Of a DNA stretch of 64,000 bases, positions 18,271 through 27,882 are shown piece by piece; within the stretch, counting starts at the first letter, position 1, and every line of letters begins with the position of its first letter. Source of the DNA: Chromatiales bacterium (lineage in GTDB: Bacteria > Pseudomonadota > Gammaproteobacteria > UBA6429 > Thiohalophilaceae); NCBI GenBank assembly GCA_027032075.1, contig JALVOC010000019.1, positions 122,788-186,787 of the forward strand. The letters run 5' to 3'. The notes below the pieces were generated by a model. It searched no databases and was not told where the DNA came from. It saw only the letters and a list, made by a program, of their open reading frames with translations. Both the position numbers and the translations under genes were made by a program.

Positions 18271-19074
18271 ATGTCCTGGTGGGGTAAAGTTATAGGAGGT
18301 GCCTTCGGCTACATGCTGGGCGGGCCGCTGGGGGCCTTGTTCGGTGCAGCGCTTGGGCATCAGTTCGACAAGGGGCTGGAGCAGCAGGGTTTTGAGACCC
18401 TCTTTGCGCGCAGCGGTGATCGGGAGCGGGTGCAGACGGCTTTTTTCACCGCGCTGTTTTCCGTGATGGGACATGTGGCCAAGGCAGATGGGCGGGTAAG
18501 TCCTGACGAGATCGCCATGGCTCGCAGCATGATGCAGCAAATGGCGCTGAACGAAGCCCAGACGAAAGTGGCGATCGATTTGTTCACCCAGGGAAAGCAA
18601 CCGGACTTTGATTTGCGCGGGGTGGTGGAGCAATTCCGGCAGGAATGCCATCGCCGCAACACCCTGATGCAGATGTTCATGGAGATCCTGTTGCATGCTG
18701 CATTCGCCGACGGCGTATTGCATCCCAACGAGCGGCGGATATTGCGCCAGGTCAGCGACTGGTTGGGTTTTTCACCGCACCATTACCAGCAACTGGAATC
18801 CATGGTGCGGGCGCAACGTTCATTCCATGCCGGTGGTTATCAACAGGCGGAAACCGGCGAGGATTTGTTGAAGCAGGCCTATGAGGTCTTGGGGGTCCCG
18901 CAAAGCGCTTCGGACGCGGAGGTGAAAAAAGCCTACCGGCGCCTGATGAACCGGCACCACCCCGACAAGCTGGTATCCCGCGGTATGCCGGAAGAGATGG
19001 TCAAACTGGCGACCGAAAAAACCCAGGAGATCAAAGCCGCCTATGAGACGATAAAAAAAGCACGGAAGTCTTAG
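18271..19074 (+). CDS. djlA: DjlA-type membrane-anchored J-domain co-chaperone
   Basis: 267 residues in the classic order: a short N-terminal membrane/glycine-rich segment (WWGKVIGGAFGYMLGGPLGALFGA), a central TerB-like helical domain (about 50-180), and a C-terminal J domain (about 200-265) with the HPD motif in NRHHPDKLVSRG. It recruits DnaK to the inner-membrane surface. The spacing, order and length match DjlA well. It stands as a single gene. Confidence 0.94.
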   Translation: MSWWGKVIGGAFGYMLGGPLGALFGAALGHQFDKGLEQQGFETLFARSGDRERVQTAFFTALFSVMGHVAKADGRVSPDEIAMARSMMQQMALNEAQTKVAIDLFTQGKQPDFDLRGVVEQFRQECHRRNTLMQMFMEILLHAAFADGVLHPNERRILRQVSDWLGFSPHHYQQLESMVRAQRSFHAGGYQQAETGEDLLKQAYEVLGVPQSASDAEVKKAYRRLMNRHHPDKLVSRGMPEEMVKLATEKTQEIKAAYETIKKARKS

Positions 19075-19120
19075 TTAACGCCTTGCGATAACCAGGGGGA
19101 TACCTTTTTCGCACAACTGT

Positions 19121-19588
19121 TCAGCCCAGGTAGCGGCCGCCGCTGGCAACGGCGATGACAATCAGGCCAAGGATGATATTGGTTCCCACCATCCTGCGGA
19201 TGCGTGCGAGGGCGTCTCCCCCTGCCGGCCATTGTTGCGCCGTCACGGCCCGCCGCAATTGCCGGTAAGGAAAGAAGTAAACATACAGATAGATCAGAAT
19301 CATCAACCAGCCGATACCGTTCATCAGATGCACATACAGCGGTGCATTTCCCATACCGCCAAACATGGTGAAGATCATCAGATAACCGCTAAGCGGCAGA
19401 AGGATCACCGCCAGCCAGACGAGGGGAAAGAATCTGGCAAAAACGCCCACCCACAGCGGCAGGCGTTGCGGTGGTTCCAGCTGGCTTACGGCGACGGGTC
19501 GCAGGCAGGCATGGGCAAAGATCATTCCTCCAACCCAGACAACGGCAGACAATAAGTGTAGAACGATGGCAACAGCATTTGCATTCAT
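19121..19588 (-). CDS. CopD-like integral membrane protein
   Basis: 155 residues with four predicted membrane helices. The first helix carries HLLSAVVWVGGMIF, the histidine/tryptophan pattern of CopD and related haem- or copper-associated membrane proteins. It ends with a TNIILGLIVIAVASGG helix. CopD proteins aid copper import or tolerance, but single-domain relatives are often uncharacterised, so the function is open. copA nearby gives weak support for a copper link. It lies 10 bases after the DUF3530 gene and is probably co-transcribed with it. Confidence 0.75.
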   Translation of the reverse strand: MNANAVAIVLHLLSAVVWVGGMIFAHACLRPVAVSQLEPPQRLPLWVGVFARFFPLVWLAVILLPLSGYLMIFTMFGGMGNAPLYVHLMNGIGWLMILIYLYVYFFPYRQLRRAVTAQQWPAGGDALARIRRMVGTNIILGLIVIAVASGGRYLG

Positions 19589-19598
19589 AAAAACAACC

Positions 19599-20405
19599 TT
19601 ATTTTAATTTGATTTCTGATCCCGTGGCGTTGCGGAACAACCAGCCACGTATGCGTTTGATCAATACATTTTCCTTGTTGGTAAAGAAGTGGTCCGCATC
19701 CTTGACCTCAATCTGCTCGTAATGCGGGTTCTTTGCTTTCAGCGCGGCCTGTTTCCTGGCGCGGGCATACTTGCGTACCGACTCCAGATCCCGGCTGCCA
19801 TAGAGATCGAGCACGGGAATTTTGATTTTCCGCAGCGAGGCCACATTGCTCAGAGGTGAATTTTTTTTGTGTTCCGTCATGCCAATGCCGATATAGCCGC
19901 GGATTTTGGCTTTCGGCCGTTTTGCCAGGTAATAGGAGGCCATCGCGCTACCCATGCTGTGGGCGATGATCACGATATTGTAGATGCCTTTTTGCTGCAA
20001 AAAATCAATGGCGGCATCGATGCGGGCCGGTACTTCCTTGAACAGCGGGATGTAATCCCGCGGCTTGGCCTCGTTTGCCAGGATCGGCATCTGAATCGAG
20101 AGGGTGGCCCAGCCGTAGGTGGGCAGTTCACTGCGAACCGGATTGATGACCTCAAGCCAGTCGGGATGAGCGCCGATCCCGTGCAGGACGATCGCCGCAC
20201 CCACCGTTTTCGAGATCATGCTTTCCGAGTAGATGCCGAAGAATTTCTTCTTGCCCGCCGGCAGCCAGACGGCCTTTCCCACCAGCAGCGAATCCTTGAT
20301 TTGATCCGCCCAGCGCTTTTCCTTTGCGATATCTGAGGCGTGCAATGACAGTGAAAACAATAAAATAAGCAATGAAATCAGTAGCTTAAGAGTCTTTGCG
20401 TGCAT
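19599..20405 (-). CDS. DUF3530-type secreted alpha/beta hydrolase
   Basis: 268 residues. An N-terminal signal peptide (MHAKTLKLLISLLILLFSLS..HA) sends it to the periplasm. The alpha/beta-hydrolase nucleophile elbow is AHSMGSA near residue 150, with an acid candidate in DLYGSRD and a histidine in DADHFF. The oxyanion-side HGIGAHPDW is typical of the DUF3530 family. Substrate unknown. It is the first gene of a two-gene unit with the CopD-like protein. Confidence 0.85.
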   Translation of the reverse strand: MHAKTLKLLISLLILLFSLSLHASDIAKEKRWADQIKDSLLVGKAVWLPAGKKKFFGIYSESMISKTVGAAIVLHGIGAHPDWLEVINPVRSELPTYGWATLSIQMPILANEAKPRDYIPLFKEVPARIDAAIDFLQQKGIYNIVIIAHSMGSAMASYYLAKRPKAKIRGYIGIGMTEHKKNSPLSNVASLRKIKIPVLDLYGSRDLESVRKYARARKQAALKAKNPHYEQIEVKDADHFFTNKENVLIKRIRGWLFRNATGSEIKLK

Positions 20406-20586
20406 GGTATTCTGCCCCGAATGATTTGTGACTTAACCCGGATATGCCAAGTATACGCAGTCATTTTATCCTGCAAAAGCTGAAAATTCCCGCCTGATCG
20501 GTTACAGTCTGCGGTCAGTTTTTTTCCGACCCCGCCAGCCGGGCGGGTTAGCAGGAACCCGAACACTAAATTGAGAGGCGTAAATT

Positions 20587-21276
20587 ATGGCGGATTTCAA
20601 AATCGCACCTTCTATTTTATCAGCGGACTTCGCCCGTCTGGGTGAGGAAGTGGACAATGTTTTAAAAGCCGGTGCGGATATCGTTCACTTTGACGTGATG
20701 GACAACCACTATGTGCCGAATCTGACCATTGGTCCGCTGGTATGTGAAGCATTGAGGGATTTCGGTATCGAAGCGCCGATCGATGTACATCTCATGGTAA
20801 AGCCGGTGGATCGCATTATTCCCGATTTTGCCAAAGCAGGTGCCACTTATATCACTTTTCATCCGGAAGCTTCCGAGCACGTGGATCGTTCCTTACAGTT
20901 GATCCGTGAAAACGGTTGCAAGTCGGGGCTGGTGTTTAACCCGGCCACACCACTGGATTACCTCAACTATGTTATCGACAAGGTTGACATGGTGTTGCTC
21001 ATGTCAGTCAACCCGGGATTCGGTGGCCAGAGTTTCATTCCCAGTGCGCTCGGCAAGCTGCGCGAGGCGCGCAAGATCATCGATGCCAGTGGCCGTGATA
21101 TCCGTCTGGAAATCGACGGCGGGGTGAAAGTGAACAACATCCGGGAGATCGCCGAGGCGGGTGCCGACACATTTGTGGCCGGTTCAGCGATTTTCGGCGC
21201 CAGGGGCGACAACGATCCCAATGTTTATGATACGGTGATTAAACAGATGCGGGACGAACTGGCAAAAGCGGGTTGA
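20587..21276 (+). CDS. rpe: Ribulose-phosphate 3-epimerase
   Basis: 229 residues, standard length. It interconverts ribulose 5-phosphate and xylulose 5-phosphate, in both the pentose phosphate pathway and regeneration of ribulose bisphosphate in the Calvin cycle. The TIM-barrel signatures are intact: [52 protein letters not shown] and [11 protein letters not shown]. The His and Asp residues in these bind the catalytic metal. It is followed at once by gph, a common order that recycles 2-phosphoglycolate from RuBisCO oxygenation, so both genes support the cbb genes. Confidence 0.97.
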   Translation: MADFKIAPSILSADFARLGEEVDNVLKAGADIVHFDVMDNHYVPNLTIGPLVCEALRDFGIEAPIDVHLMVKPVDRIIPDFAKAGATYITFHPEASEHVDRSLQLIRENGCKSGLVFNPATPLDYLNYVIDKVDMVLLMSVNPGFGGQSFIPSALGKLREARKIIDASGRDIRLEIDGGVKVNNIREIAEAGADTFVAGSAIFGARGDNDPNVYDTVIKQMRDELAKAG

Positions 21277-21359
21277 CGGACAAAAGGACCAACCATAACG
21301 CAACGCAATACGCACACCCCCTCCGATTGGCGGATTTTCGTGTTCAATTGCGTTCATTC

Positions 21360-22061
21360 ATGGATTACAGGATGATTAAAAAACCGGAAATGATCCTTAT
21401 CGATGTGGATGGCACGCTGGTGGACAGCGTGCCTGATCTGGCGTATTGCGTCGATGAGATGAGAAAACAACTCGGCCTGCCGGTATACGGCGAAGCCAGG
21501 GTGCGTGAATGGGTGGGCAATGGCGTGGAAAGACTGGTACGCCGGGCCCTCATCGGCAAGCTCGAGGGGGAACCGGATGAGGCGCTGTTTGCCAGGGCCT
21601 ACCCGCTGTTTCTGCAGCTCTATGCCGAAAACACCAGCAAACGCAGCCGTCTCTATCCAGGGGTGCGGCAGGGACTCGACTATTTGCGGGCGCAGGGTTA
21701 TAAACTGGGATGTGTCACCAACAAGGCAGCCCGCTTTACTGAGCCGCTGTTAAGGGATCTGGGAATTGATGGTTATTTCGGCATTGTGATCAGCGGCGAT
21801 ACTCTCGCAAGGAAAAAGCCCGATCCTCTGCCATTGTTGCATGCGGCGGAATTTTTTGCGGTCAAGCCCCAACAGTCCCTGATGATCGGGGATTCAGTGA
21901 GTGATGTCAAAGCTTCGCGCGCTGCCGGGTTTCAGATCGCCTGTATGACCTATGGTTATAATCATGGCCAGGATATTCGTGAAGAAAATCCCGACGTGGT
22001 GATGGATTCCATGGCTGAATTACCGCAAATACTCGAACAAAGCCAACAGGGCGCAGCTTGA
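21360..22061 (+). CDS. gph: Phosphoglycolate phosphatase (HAD family)
   Basis: About 233 residues. The haloacid-dehalogenase motifs are clear: ILIDVDGTLVDS with the nucleophile Asp, VTNKAARF (motif II), a Lys in ARKKPDP (motif III) and MIGDSVSDVKAS (motif IV). It dephosphorylates 2-phosphoglycolate formed by the oxygenase reaction of RuBisCO. The start is uncertain: ATG at 21360 or 21372 fits family length, while a TTG at 21273 overlapping the rpe stop would add 29 unlikely residues. Downstream are the trp genes. Confidence 0.94.
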   Translation: MDYRMIKKPEMILIDVDGTLVDSVPDLAYCVDEMRKQLGLPVYGEARVREWVGNGVERLVRRALIGKLEGEPDEALFARAYPLFLQLYAENTSKRSRLYPGVRQGLDYLRAQGYKLGCVTNKAARFTEPLLRDLGIDGYFGIVISGDTLARKKPDPLPLLHAAEFFAVKPQQSLMIGDSVSDVKASRAAGFQIACMTYGYNHGQDIREENPDVVMDSMAELPQILEQSQQGAA

Positions 22062-22090
22062 CTGGATAAGCTGAGACCGATGTTGAATAA

Positions 22091-22195
22091 AAACCACACA
22101 AACACGCGATGGTGAAATTCACTCTCTGGCGCGGTATGCCGTGTACTTTGTGTGTATGTGTTGTGTGTTTGATTATTTGACTTCAGGTAACAAGA
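22091..22195 (+). promoter_or_regulatory. trpE leader with a weak hairpin and short ORF
   Basis: The segment before trpE contains complementary GT/CA tracts (CACACAAACAC near 22095 and GTGTTGTGTG near 22158) that could pair. A 23-codon frame starting at 22109 holds only one Trp codon, so classical trp attenuation is not supported. Regulatory meaning is doubtful. Confidence 0.25.
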
Positions 22196-23680
22196 ATGAA
22201 CCAGCAAGAATTCAATGCGCTCGTGGCAGAAGGGTACAACCGTATTCCTCTGATGCGGGAAGTCCTGGCTGATCTGGATACCCCCCTCAGTACTTTTCTG
22301 AAACTGGCCAATGGCCCCTATTCCTATCTGTTTGAGTCGGTACACGGTGGAGAAAAATGGGGCCGTTATTCCATCATCGGTCTGCCCTGCCGGAAAGTGA
22401 TCCGTATCCACGATCGTCAGATCAAGGTCCTGGAAGAGGACCGGGTGGTGGAAGAGGAAACGGTTGAAGATCCTCTTGCCTGGATCGAGTCCTTCTACTC
22501 CCGCTACAGGATTCCGCAAATGAAGAATCTGCCGCGGTTTACCGGCGGCCTGGTGGGTTACTTTGGCTACGATACCATTCGTTATATCGAACCGCGTCTT
22601 GGCGCCTGCCCCAATCCCGATCCTCTCGGGGTGCCGGATATTCTGCTGATGGTGTCGGATGAAGTGGTGGTGTTCGACAATCTCAGCGGCAACCTGTTTG
22701 TTATCATTCATGTGGATCCTTCACAGCAGGATGCATACCGGCAAGGCCAGGCAAGGCTGGATGAACTGATTTCCCGGCTTCGCAGTGCCACCCCCGCCTA
22801 TGCGCCAGGCCGTTCCTACGAGGTCAGGGAAGAGGATTTTGTTTCCGGTTTTACGCAGCAGGGTTTTGAAGCAGCGGTGCAAAAAGCCAGGGAATATATC
22901 ATTGAGGGTGATGTGATGCAGGTGGTTCTGTCACAGCGGCTCTCCATTCCGTTTCATGCACGTCCGCTGGATCTCTACCGCGCCCTGCGCAGCCTGAATC
23001 CCTCACCCTACATGTATTATCTCGACCTGGGTGATTTCCATGTGATCGGTTCTTCGCCGGAGATCCTGGTGCATGTGGAAGACGGCATGGTGACGGTGCG
23101 GCCGATTGCCGGAACCCGGCCGCGTGGCAGCACCGAGGAGGAGGACAAGGCGCTGGAGGCCGAGTTGCTCGCCGATCCCAAGGAACTGGCCGAGCATTTG
23201 ATGCTGATCGATCTTGGCCGCAATGATACGGGACGTGTTGCTGAGACAGGTACCGTCAAGGTTACCGAAAAAATGGTGGTGGAACGTTACTCCCATGTGA
23301 TGCACATTGTTTCCAATGTTACCGGAAAATTGAAACAGGGACTGTCGCCCATTGATGTGCTGCGCGCCACCTTCCCGGCAGGGACGGTGTCCGGCGCACC
23401 GAAAATCCGCGCGATGGAAATTATTGATGAACTGGAGCCGGTCAAACGCGGTGTCTATTCAGGTGCAGTGGGTTATCTCTCCTGGTCAGGTAATATGGAT
23501 ACCGCCATTGCCATCCGCACGGCGGTGATCAAAGACAAGATGCTGCATATTCAGGCTGGCGCCGGTATTGTGTACGACTCTATCCCGCGTAACGAATGGG
23601 ATGAAACCATGAACAAGGGGCGTGCGGTGTTTCGCGCGGTTGCCATGGCAGAATCTGGCCTGGAGAAGGCGCATGAATAG
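22196..23680 (+). CDS. trpE: Anthranilate synthase component I
   Basis: 494 residues, full length. It makes anthranilate from chorismate with ammonia supplied by TrpG. The C-terminal chorismate-binding domain has typical stretches: [53 protein letters not shown] and [23 protein letters not shown]. The N-terminal domain holds the likely tryptophan feedback site ([21 protein letters not shown]). It heads trpE-trpG-trpD-trpC on the same strand, with gaps of about 80 to 120 bases. Confidence 0.97.
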   Translation: MNQQEFNALVAEGYNRIPLMREVLADLDTPLSTFLKLANGPYSYLFESVHGGEKWGRYSIIGLPCRKVIRIHDRQIKVLEEDRVVEEETVEDPLAWIESFYSRYRIPQMKNLPRFTGGLVGYFGYDTIRYIEPRLGACPNPDPLGVPDILLMVSDEVVVFDNLSGNLFVIIHVDPSQQDAYRQGQARLDELISRLRSATPAYAPGRSYEVREEDFVSGFTQQGFEAAVQKAREYIIEGDVMQVVLSQRLSIPFHARPLDLYRALRSLNPSPYMYYLDLGDFHVIGSSPEILVHVEDGMVTVRPIAGTRPRGSTEEEDKALEAELLADPKELAEHLMLIDLGRNDTGRVAETGTVKVTEKMVVERYSHVMHIVSNVTGKLKQGLSPIDVLRATFPAGTVSGAPKIRAMEIIDELEPVKRGVYSGAVGYLSWSGNMDTAIAIRTAVIKDKMLHIQAGAGIVYDSIPRNEWDETMNKGRAVFRAVAMAESGLEKAHE

Positions 23681-23761
23681 CGAGTATGAGATTATTTGTC
23701 GGGGATATATTTTTACTGATGAATGATATCTGAAAATCCTCGCGCCTTTGTGGTGAAAAAA

Positions 23762-24340
23762 ATGCTATTGATGATTGATAATTACGACTCTTTTACCTAC
23801 AACCTGGTGCAGTATTTCGGTGAGCTGGGTGCGGATGTGCAGGTTTACCGCAACGATCAGATCAGTATTGCCGAAATCGAGAAACTCGATCCCGAGCAGA
23901 TAGTGATCTCCCCCGGCCCATGCACGCCGAATGAAGCCGGTATCTCTGTCGAGGCGATTAAATATTTCGCCGGCAAGAAACCGATTCTGGGCGTTTGTCT
24001 CGGGCACCAGAGTATCGGGCAGGCCTTCGGTGGCCGTATCGTGCATGCCAATGCCATTATGCATGGTAAAACCTCGATGATTTATCACAAGAGTGCCGGC
24101 GTTTTTTCAGGTCTGGAAAATCCGTTCGAGGCGACGCGCTATCATTCACTGGTTATCGAAAAATCAAGTTTGCCCGCCTGTCTGGAAATGACGGCATGGA
24201 CACAGAGCGGCGATGGCGAGGTGGACGAAATCATGGGTGTGCGCCACAGGAAACATCCGGTAGAAGGCATACAGTTTCATCCGGAATCCATATTGACACA
24301 ACACGGGCATCAGTTGTTGAAAAACTTCCTGGAACAATAG
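23762..24340 (+). CDS. trpG: Anthranilate synthase component II (glutamine amidotransferase)
   Basis: 192 residues from the ATG at 23762 ([19 protein letters not shown]), the usual start; an earlier in-frame ATG at 23723 would add 13 atypical residues. This class I amidotransferase has nucleophile Cys in [15 protein letters not shown] and the His-Glu pair in QFHPESILT. It hydrolyses glutamine to feed ammonia to TrpE, and single-copy forms often also serve PabB in folate synthesis. No separate pabA is in the window. Confidence 0.96.
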   Translation: MLLMIDNYDSFTYNLVQYFGELGADVQVYRNDQISIAEIEKLDPEQIVISPGPCTPNEAGISVEAIKYFAGKKPILGVCLGHQSIGQAFGGRIVHANAIMHGKTSMIYHKSAGVFSGLENPFEATRYHSLVIEKSSLPACLEMTAWTQSGDGEVDEIMGVRHRKHPVEGIQFHPESILTQHGHQLLKNFLEQ

Positions 24341-24457
24341 TATTTTTCAGGAAAGATTTTTTGGCTGCGGTCGTCAGGGTTATGCATGCGGGGGATTTCC
24401 CTGCATAACTGTATGAACGCCGTGGTTACTCACTCTCTCAATAGTCGAGGTATTCAA

Positions 24458-25474
24458 ATGGATATGCAGTCAGCCATTCGTGCAGTAACTGAGCATCGTG
24501 ATCTGAGTGCGGAAGAAATGACCGCCGTGATGCGTACCATTATGACCGGCGAAGCGACGCCTGCGCAAATCGGCGGGTTTCTCATCGGCTTGCGCATGAA
24601 AGGCGAGACGGTGGAGGAAATTGCCGCGGCTGCCGCGGTGATGCGGGAGTTGGCGGCCGGTGTGCAGGTCGAAGGTGAGCATGTGGTGGATATCGTCGGC
24701 ACCGGCGGCGATGCCAGCAACACCTTCAATATCTCTACCGCCAGTACCTTCGTGGTGGCTGCCGCAGGAGGTACCGTGGCAAAGCATGGTAACCGCTCGG
24801 TCTCCAGCAAATCCGGCAGCGCCGATCTGCTGGAAGCGGCGGGGGTGAATCTGGATCTTACGCCGGAACAGGTGGCTGCATGTATCCGCGAAGTTGGCGT
24901 CGGTTTTATGTTTGCACCCAAACACCACAGCGCCATGAAGCATGCCATCGGTCCGCGCAAGGAGATGGGGGTGCGCACCATCTTCAATGTCTTGGGGCCC
25001 TTGACCAATCCGGCAGGTGCGCCCAACCAGTTGTTGGGGGTGTTTTCCGCCGAACTGGTGGAGCCGCTTGCCGAGGTACTGAACAAGCTGGGAAGCAAGC
25101 ATGTTCTGGTGGTGCATGCGGAAGACGGTATGGACGAAATCAGCATTGCTGCGGCAACCCGGGTGGCAGAGCTGAAAGACGGCAAGGTGACGACATATAC
25201 CATTACGCCGGAGGATTTCGGGCTTGCGCGCAGCGCAATCGACTCGCTGGTGGTGGACAGCGCGGAGGAATCCCTGGCGATAATCAAAAATGTACTGGAC
25301 AATCAGGTCGGCGCGGCGCGGGATATCGTGGTGCTCAATGCCGGTGCCGCCATCTATGCGGCTGATCTGGCCGGTACGCTGCAACAGGGCGTGCGCAAGG
25401 CGGATGAAGTGATTGCCAGCGGAGCGGCCAGAGCCAAACTAGATGCGTTGGTGGCAATGTCAAACAGTTTCTGA
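24458..25474 (+). CDS. trpD: Anthranilate phosphoribosyltransferase
   Basis: 338 residues from the ATG at 24458 with GAGG seven bases before. It joins anthranilate to PRPP in the second step of tryptophan synthesis. The PRPP/Mg site [16 protein letters not shown] and the [19 protein letters not shown] stretch are intact, as are [19 protein letters not shown] and [11 protein letters not shown]. It is not fused to TrpG. Third gene in the trp cluster. Confidence 0.97.
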   Translation: MDMQSAIRAVTEHRDLSAEEMTAVMRTIMTGEATPAQIGGFLIGLRMKGETVEEIAAAAAVMRELAAGVQVEGEHVVDIVGTGGDASNTFNISTASTFVVAAAGGTVAKHGNRSVSSKSGSADLLEAAGVNLDLTPEQVAACIREVGVGFMFAPKHHSAMKHAIGPRKEMGVRTIFNVLGPLTNPAGAPNQLLGVFSAELVEPLAEVLNKLGSKHVLVVHAEDGMDEISIAAATRVAELKDGKVTTYTITPEDFGLARSAIDSLVVDSAEESLAIIKNVLDNQVGAARDIVVLNAGAAIYAADLAGTLQQGVRKADEVIASGAARAKLDALVAMSNSF

Positions 25475-25557
25475 ACAATAGTTCCGGTGTATCGTTTTGT
25501 TCCAAATCAGTCTTGCAACCTCAGCGTCGCTGGCGTTGTCTTCCAGAGCATGTAGAG

Positions 25558-26361
25558 ATGAATAGCACACCAGACATTCTGAAAAAGATCATTCAGCGCA
25601 AGTCTGAAGAGATTGTTGAGCGCCAGGCAAAGGTTTCCCTCGCCCGGCAGAGGGAACGCGCCGGCAGCGGAGCAGCGCCCCGTGGCTTCGTCGCCCGTAT
25701 CCGGGAGGCGGTTGACAGTGGCCGGCCGGCGGTGATTGCAGAGATTAAAAAGGCATCGCCAAGCAAGGGGGTGATACGGGAAAATTTCAATCCGCAGGAG
25801 ATCGCCGTTTCCTATGCACGGGCAGGCGCAACCTGCTTATCGGTATTGACGGATGTCGATTTTTTTCAGGGGAGTGACGCCTATTTGCAACAGGCCCGAG
25901 CCGCTTGTGAACTGCCGGTGTTGCGCAAGGATTTTTTTATCGATCCTTACCAGGTCTATGAAGCGCGGGCAATCGGTGCCGACTGTATCCTGCTGATCGT
26001 TGCCGTCCTGGATGACGACCGGCTTGCCGAACTGAGCGGCCTGGCGCGGCAGTTGGGAATGGACGTATTGCTTGAAGTGCACGATGCTGACGAACTGCGG
26101 CGGGCCCTGCTGCTGGATTTACCCCTCATCGGGATCAACAACCGAAATCTGCGAACTTTTGAGACGACGCTGGATACCACCTTGAAGCTACTGGAACAGA
26201 TCCCGCATGACCGGATCGTGGTGACCGAAAGCGGTATTCATACCCCGGAGGACGTGGCGCGGATGCGCGCGCACAAGGTAAATGCGTTTCTGGTGGGAGA
26301 GGCGTTTATGCGGGCAGACGATCCGGGTGAGAAATTAAAGGCGTTGTTTGCGGATCAGTGA
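25558..26361 (+). CDS. trpC: Indole-3-glycerol-phosphate synthase
   Basis: 267 residues from the ATG at 25558 ([18 protein letters not shown]). Catalytic and binding segments of the TIM barrel are clear: [82 protein letters not shown] and [15 protein letters not shown]. It is a single-function enzyme, not fused to TrpF. Last visible gene of the trp cluster; trpF, trpB and trpA must lie elsewhere. Confidence 0.97.
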   Translation: MNSTPDILKKIIQRKSEEIVERQAKVSLARQRERAGSGAAPRGFVARIREAVDSGRPAVIAEIKKASPSKGVIRENFNPQEIAVSYARAGATCLSVLTDVDFFQGSDAYLQQARAACELPVLRKDFFIDPYQVYEARAIGADCILLIVAVLDDDRLAELSGLARQLGMDVLLEVHDADELRRALLLDLPLIGINNRNLRTFETTLDTTLKLLEQIPHDRIVVTESGIHTPEDVARMRAHKVNAFLVGEAFMRADDPGEKLKALFADQ

Positions 26362-26415
26362 AGCCGGGTGGCAAGGATGACGCGGCTGGAGGAGCGCTGC
26401 CTGTTTTCTAAACAA

Positions 26416-26500
26416 GTGTTCCGAATACCGGATCATTTAAGATTATTGGCAGGTTCTGGTTTTGCATCAGGGGCTTGAGTGGAGTGGTATTCGGAACAGT
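26416..26500. repeat. Short copy of the palindromic element (GTTCCGAATACC TIR)
   Basis: GTTCCGAATACC (26418-26429) and GGTATTCGGAAC (26487-26498) form perfect 12-base terminal inverted repeats around a 57-base interior. The interior keeps the element's left flank (GATCATTTAAGATTATTGGC, then GCATCAG) but lacks the large inner hairpin. It abuts the 3' end of crp. Confidence 0.85.
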
Positions 26501-26503
26501 TAT

Positions 26504-27142
26504 TCAGCGGGTGCCGAACACCACGATGGTTTTGCCTTTGACGGAAATCAGCCCCTGTTCTTCCATGCTTTTCAACACCCGCCCGACCATTTCCCGTGAG
26601 CAGCCAACAATGCGGCCGATCTCCTGACGGGTGATGCGGATCTGCATGCCGTCGGGATGGGTCATGGCATCGGGTTGTTTGCACAGATCCAGCAGGGTGC
26701 GGGCTACCCGGCCGGTCACATCCATGAAGGCGAGATCGCTGACTTTGCGGCTGGTGCTGCGCAGCCGTGCCGCCATCTGTTTGGTCAGGGCAAACAGGAT
26801 ATCGGGGTGATCCTGATACAATTGGCGGAATTTGGCATAACTGATTTCCGCCACTTCGCAGGAAGTGCGGGCACGCACCCAGGCACTACGGTTTTCCTCT
26901 TCCGCAAACAGTCCCATTTCGCCAAAGAAATCACCCTTGTTGAGATAGGCCAGGACGATTTCGCGGCCTTCTTCATCTTCGATCAGGACCGATACCGAGC
27001 CGTCCACGATGTAATACAGAACATCCGGTTTGTCTTCAGCATAGATAATGACGCTCTTCGCCGGGTAGTTTCGCCGGTGGCAGTGCTCGAGGAAGTCATC
27101 GAGGGATGCAATCCCGGTTTGTTTTGTACTCGCCTGTACCAT
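26504..27142 (-). CDS. crp: cAMP receptor protein (CRP/Vfr)
   Basis: 212 residues and very close to E. coli CRP through most of its length. The cAMP-binding region [18 protein letters not shown] keeps the Glu and the Arg-Ser pair that contact cAMP. The helix-turn-helix [30 protein letters not shown] has the Arg, Glu and Arg that read TGTGA. It is a global regulator that acts as a dimer. A perfect CRP site occurs before copA. The stop codon is directly followed by a palindromic element copy. Confidence 0.97.
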   Translation of the reverse strand: MVQASTKQTGIASLDDFLEHCHRRNYPAKSVIIYAEDKPDVLYYIVDGSVSVLIEDEEGREIVLAYLNKGDFFGEMGLFAEEENRSAWVRARTSCEVAEISYAKFRQLYQDHPDILFALTKQMAARLRSTSRKVSDLAFMDVTGRVARTLLDLCKQPDAMTHPDGMQIRITRQEIGRIVGCSREMVGRVLKSMEEQGLISVKGKTIVVFGTR

Positions 27143-27448
27143 GTTTATCCCTGCTGGTTGGTTATGACTGACGATGTTATGCGCCTATGGTATACCAACG
27201 CCGATTAATGTAAATATGTCGTGATAAGGTTCCTGCCTGAATTGAGACTATCGTCACTGCATTGACGGATATGCACGGGCCGTTATCCGTCCGGGGTAAA
27301 TCAAGTAATATCCCCGTGTCATGGGGGAAATTCCTGTCTCTTTATAATAGTAAAGTGTAGAGGACAAAATAGCCATTGGCTGTAAATTAGAACGAGTCTA
27401 ATCTATGGGCGGGATAATTTTAAAGAAACTTTGAGTGGAGGTTCATGC
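27143..27448. other. Divergent crp/osmC control region
   Basis: No gene is visible in these 306 bases. A TATAAT box at 27343-27348 faces the OsmC-like gene, with only a weak -35 match at the right distance. A CCCCGTGTCATGGGG palindrome lies at 27312-27326. Nothing else stands out. Confidence 0.4.
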
Positions 27449-27871
27449 ATGAAGGCGCGTATCAAGTGGGTTGAGAATGTCACATTTGTCGGTGAGTCAG
27501 GGAGCGGCCATGCTGTGATCATGGACGGTCCCCCCGAACACGGTGGCCGCAACCTTGGGATCCGGCCGATGGAAATGATCCTGTTGGGAATGGGCGGTTG
27601 TACCGCATTCGATGTGATGCATATTCTGAAAAAGGGGCGCCAGGCGGTGACAGATTGCGTCGTGGAGCTGGAGGCCGAGCGTGCCGGGAGTGAGCCCAAG
27701 GTGTTTACCCGCATCCATGCCCATTTCGTCGTGAGCGGCAAGGGACTGAAGGAGAAGCAGGTCCAGCGGGCCGTTTCCCTCTCTGCCGAGAAATATTGTT
27801 CCGCCTCCATCATGCTGGGGCGTGGGGGAGTGGAGATCACCCATGATTATGAAATTCATGAATCTGACTGA
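27449..27871 (+). CDS. OsmC-family peroxiredoxin-like protein
   Basis: 140 residues from the ATG at 27449, with GTGGAGG seven bases upstream. The OsmC fold is indicated by PMEMILLGMGGCTAFDVMHILKKGRQ, which holds the first conserved Cys, and by the second Cys in LSAEKYCSASIMLGRGG. These two cysteines reduce organic hydroperoxides in the family. This YhfA-like subgroup is often of unknown substrate. It is divergent from crp, as yhfA is beside crp in E. coli, which supports the orthology. It is followed after 11 bases by the DUF885 gene. Confidence 0.9.
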   Translation: MKARIKWVENVTFVGESGSGHAVIMDGPPEHGGRNLGIRPMEMILLGMGGCTAFDVMHILKKGRQAVTDCVVELEAERAGSEPKVFTRIHAHFVVSGKGLKEKQVQRAVSLSAEKYCSASIMLGRGGVEITHDYEIHESD

Positions 27872-27882
27872 GACCGTATGCA

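Noticed and set aside
22091..22195. Classical trp attenuator before trpE
   Set aside because: The short frame has a single Trp codon and there is no terminator with a T run, so attenuation as in E. coli is not supported.
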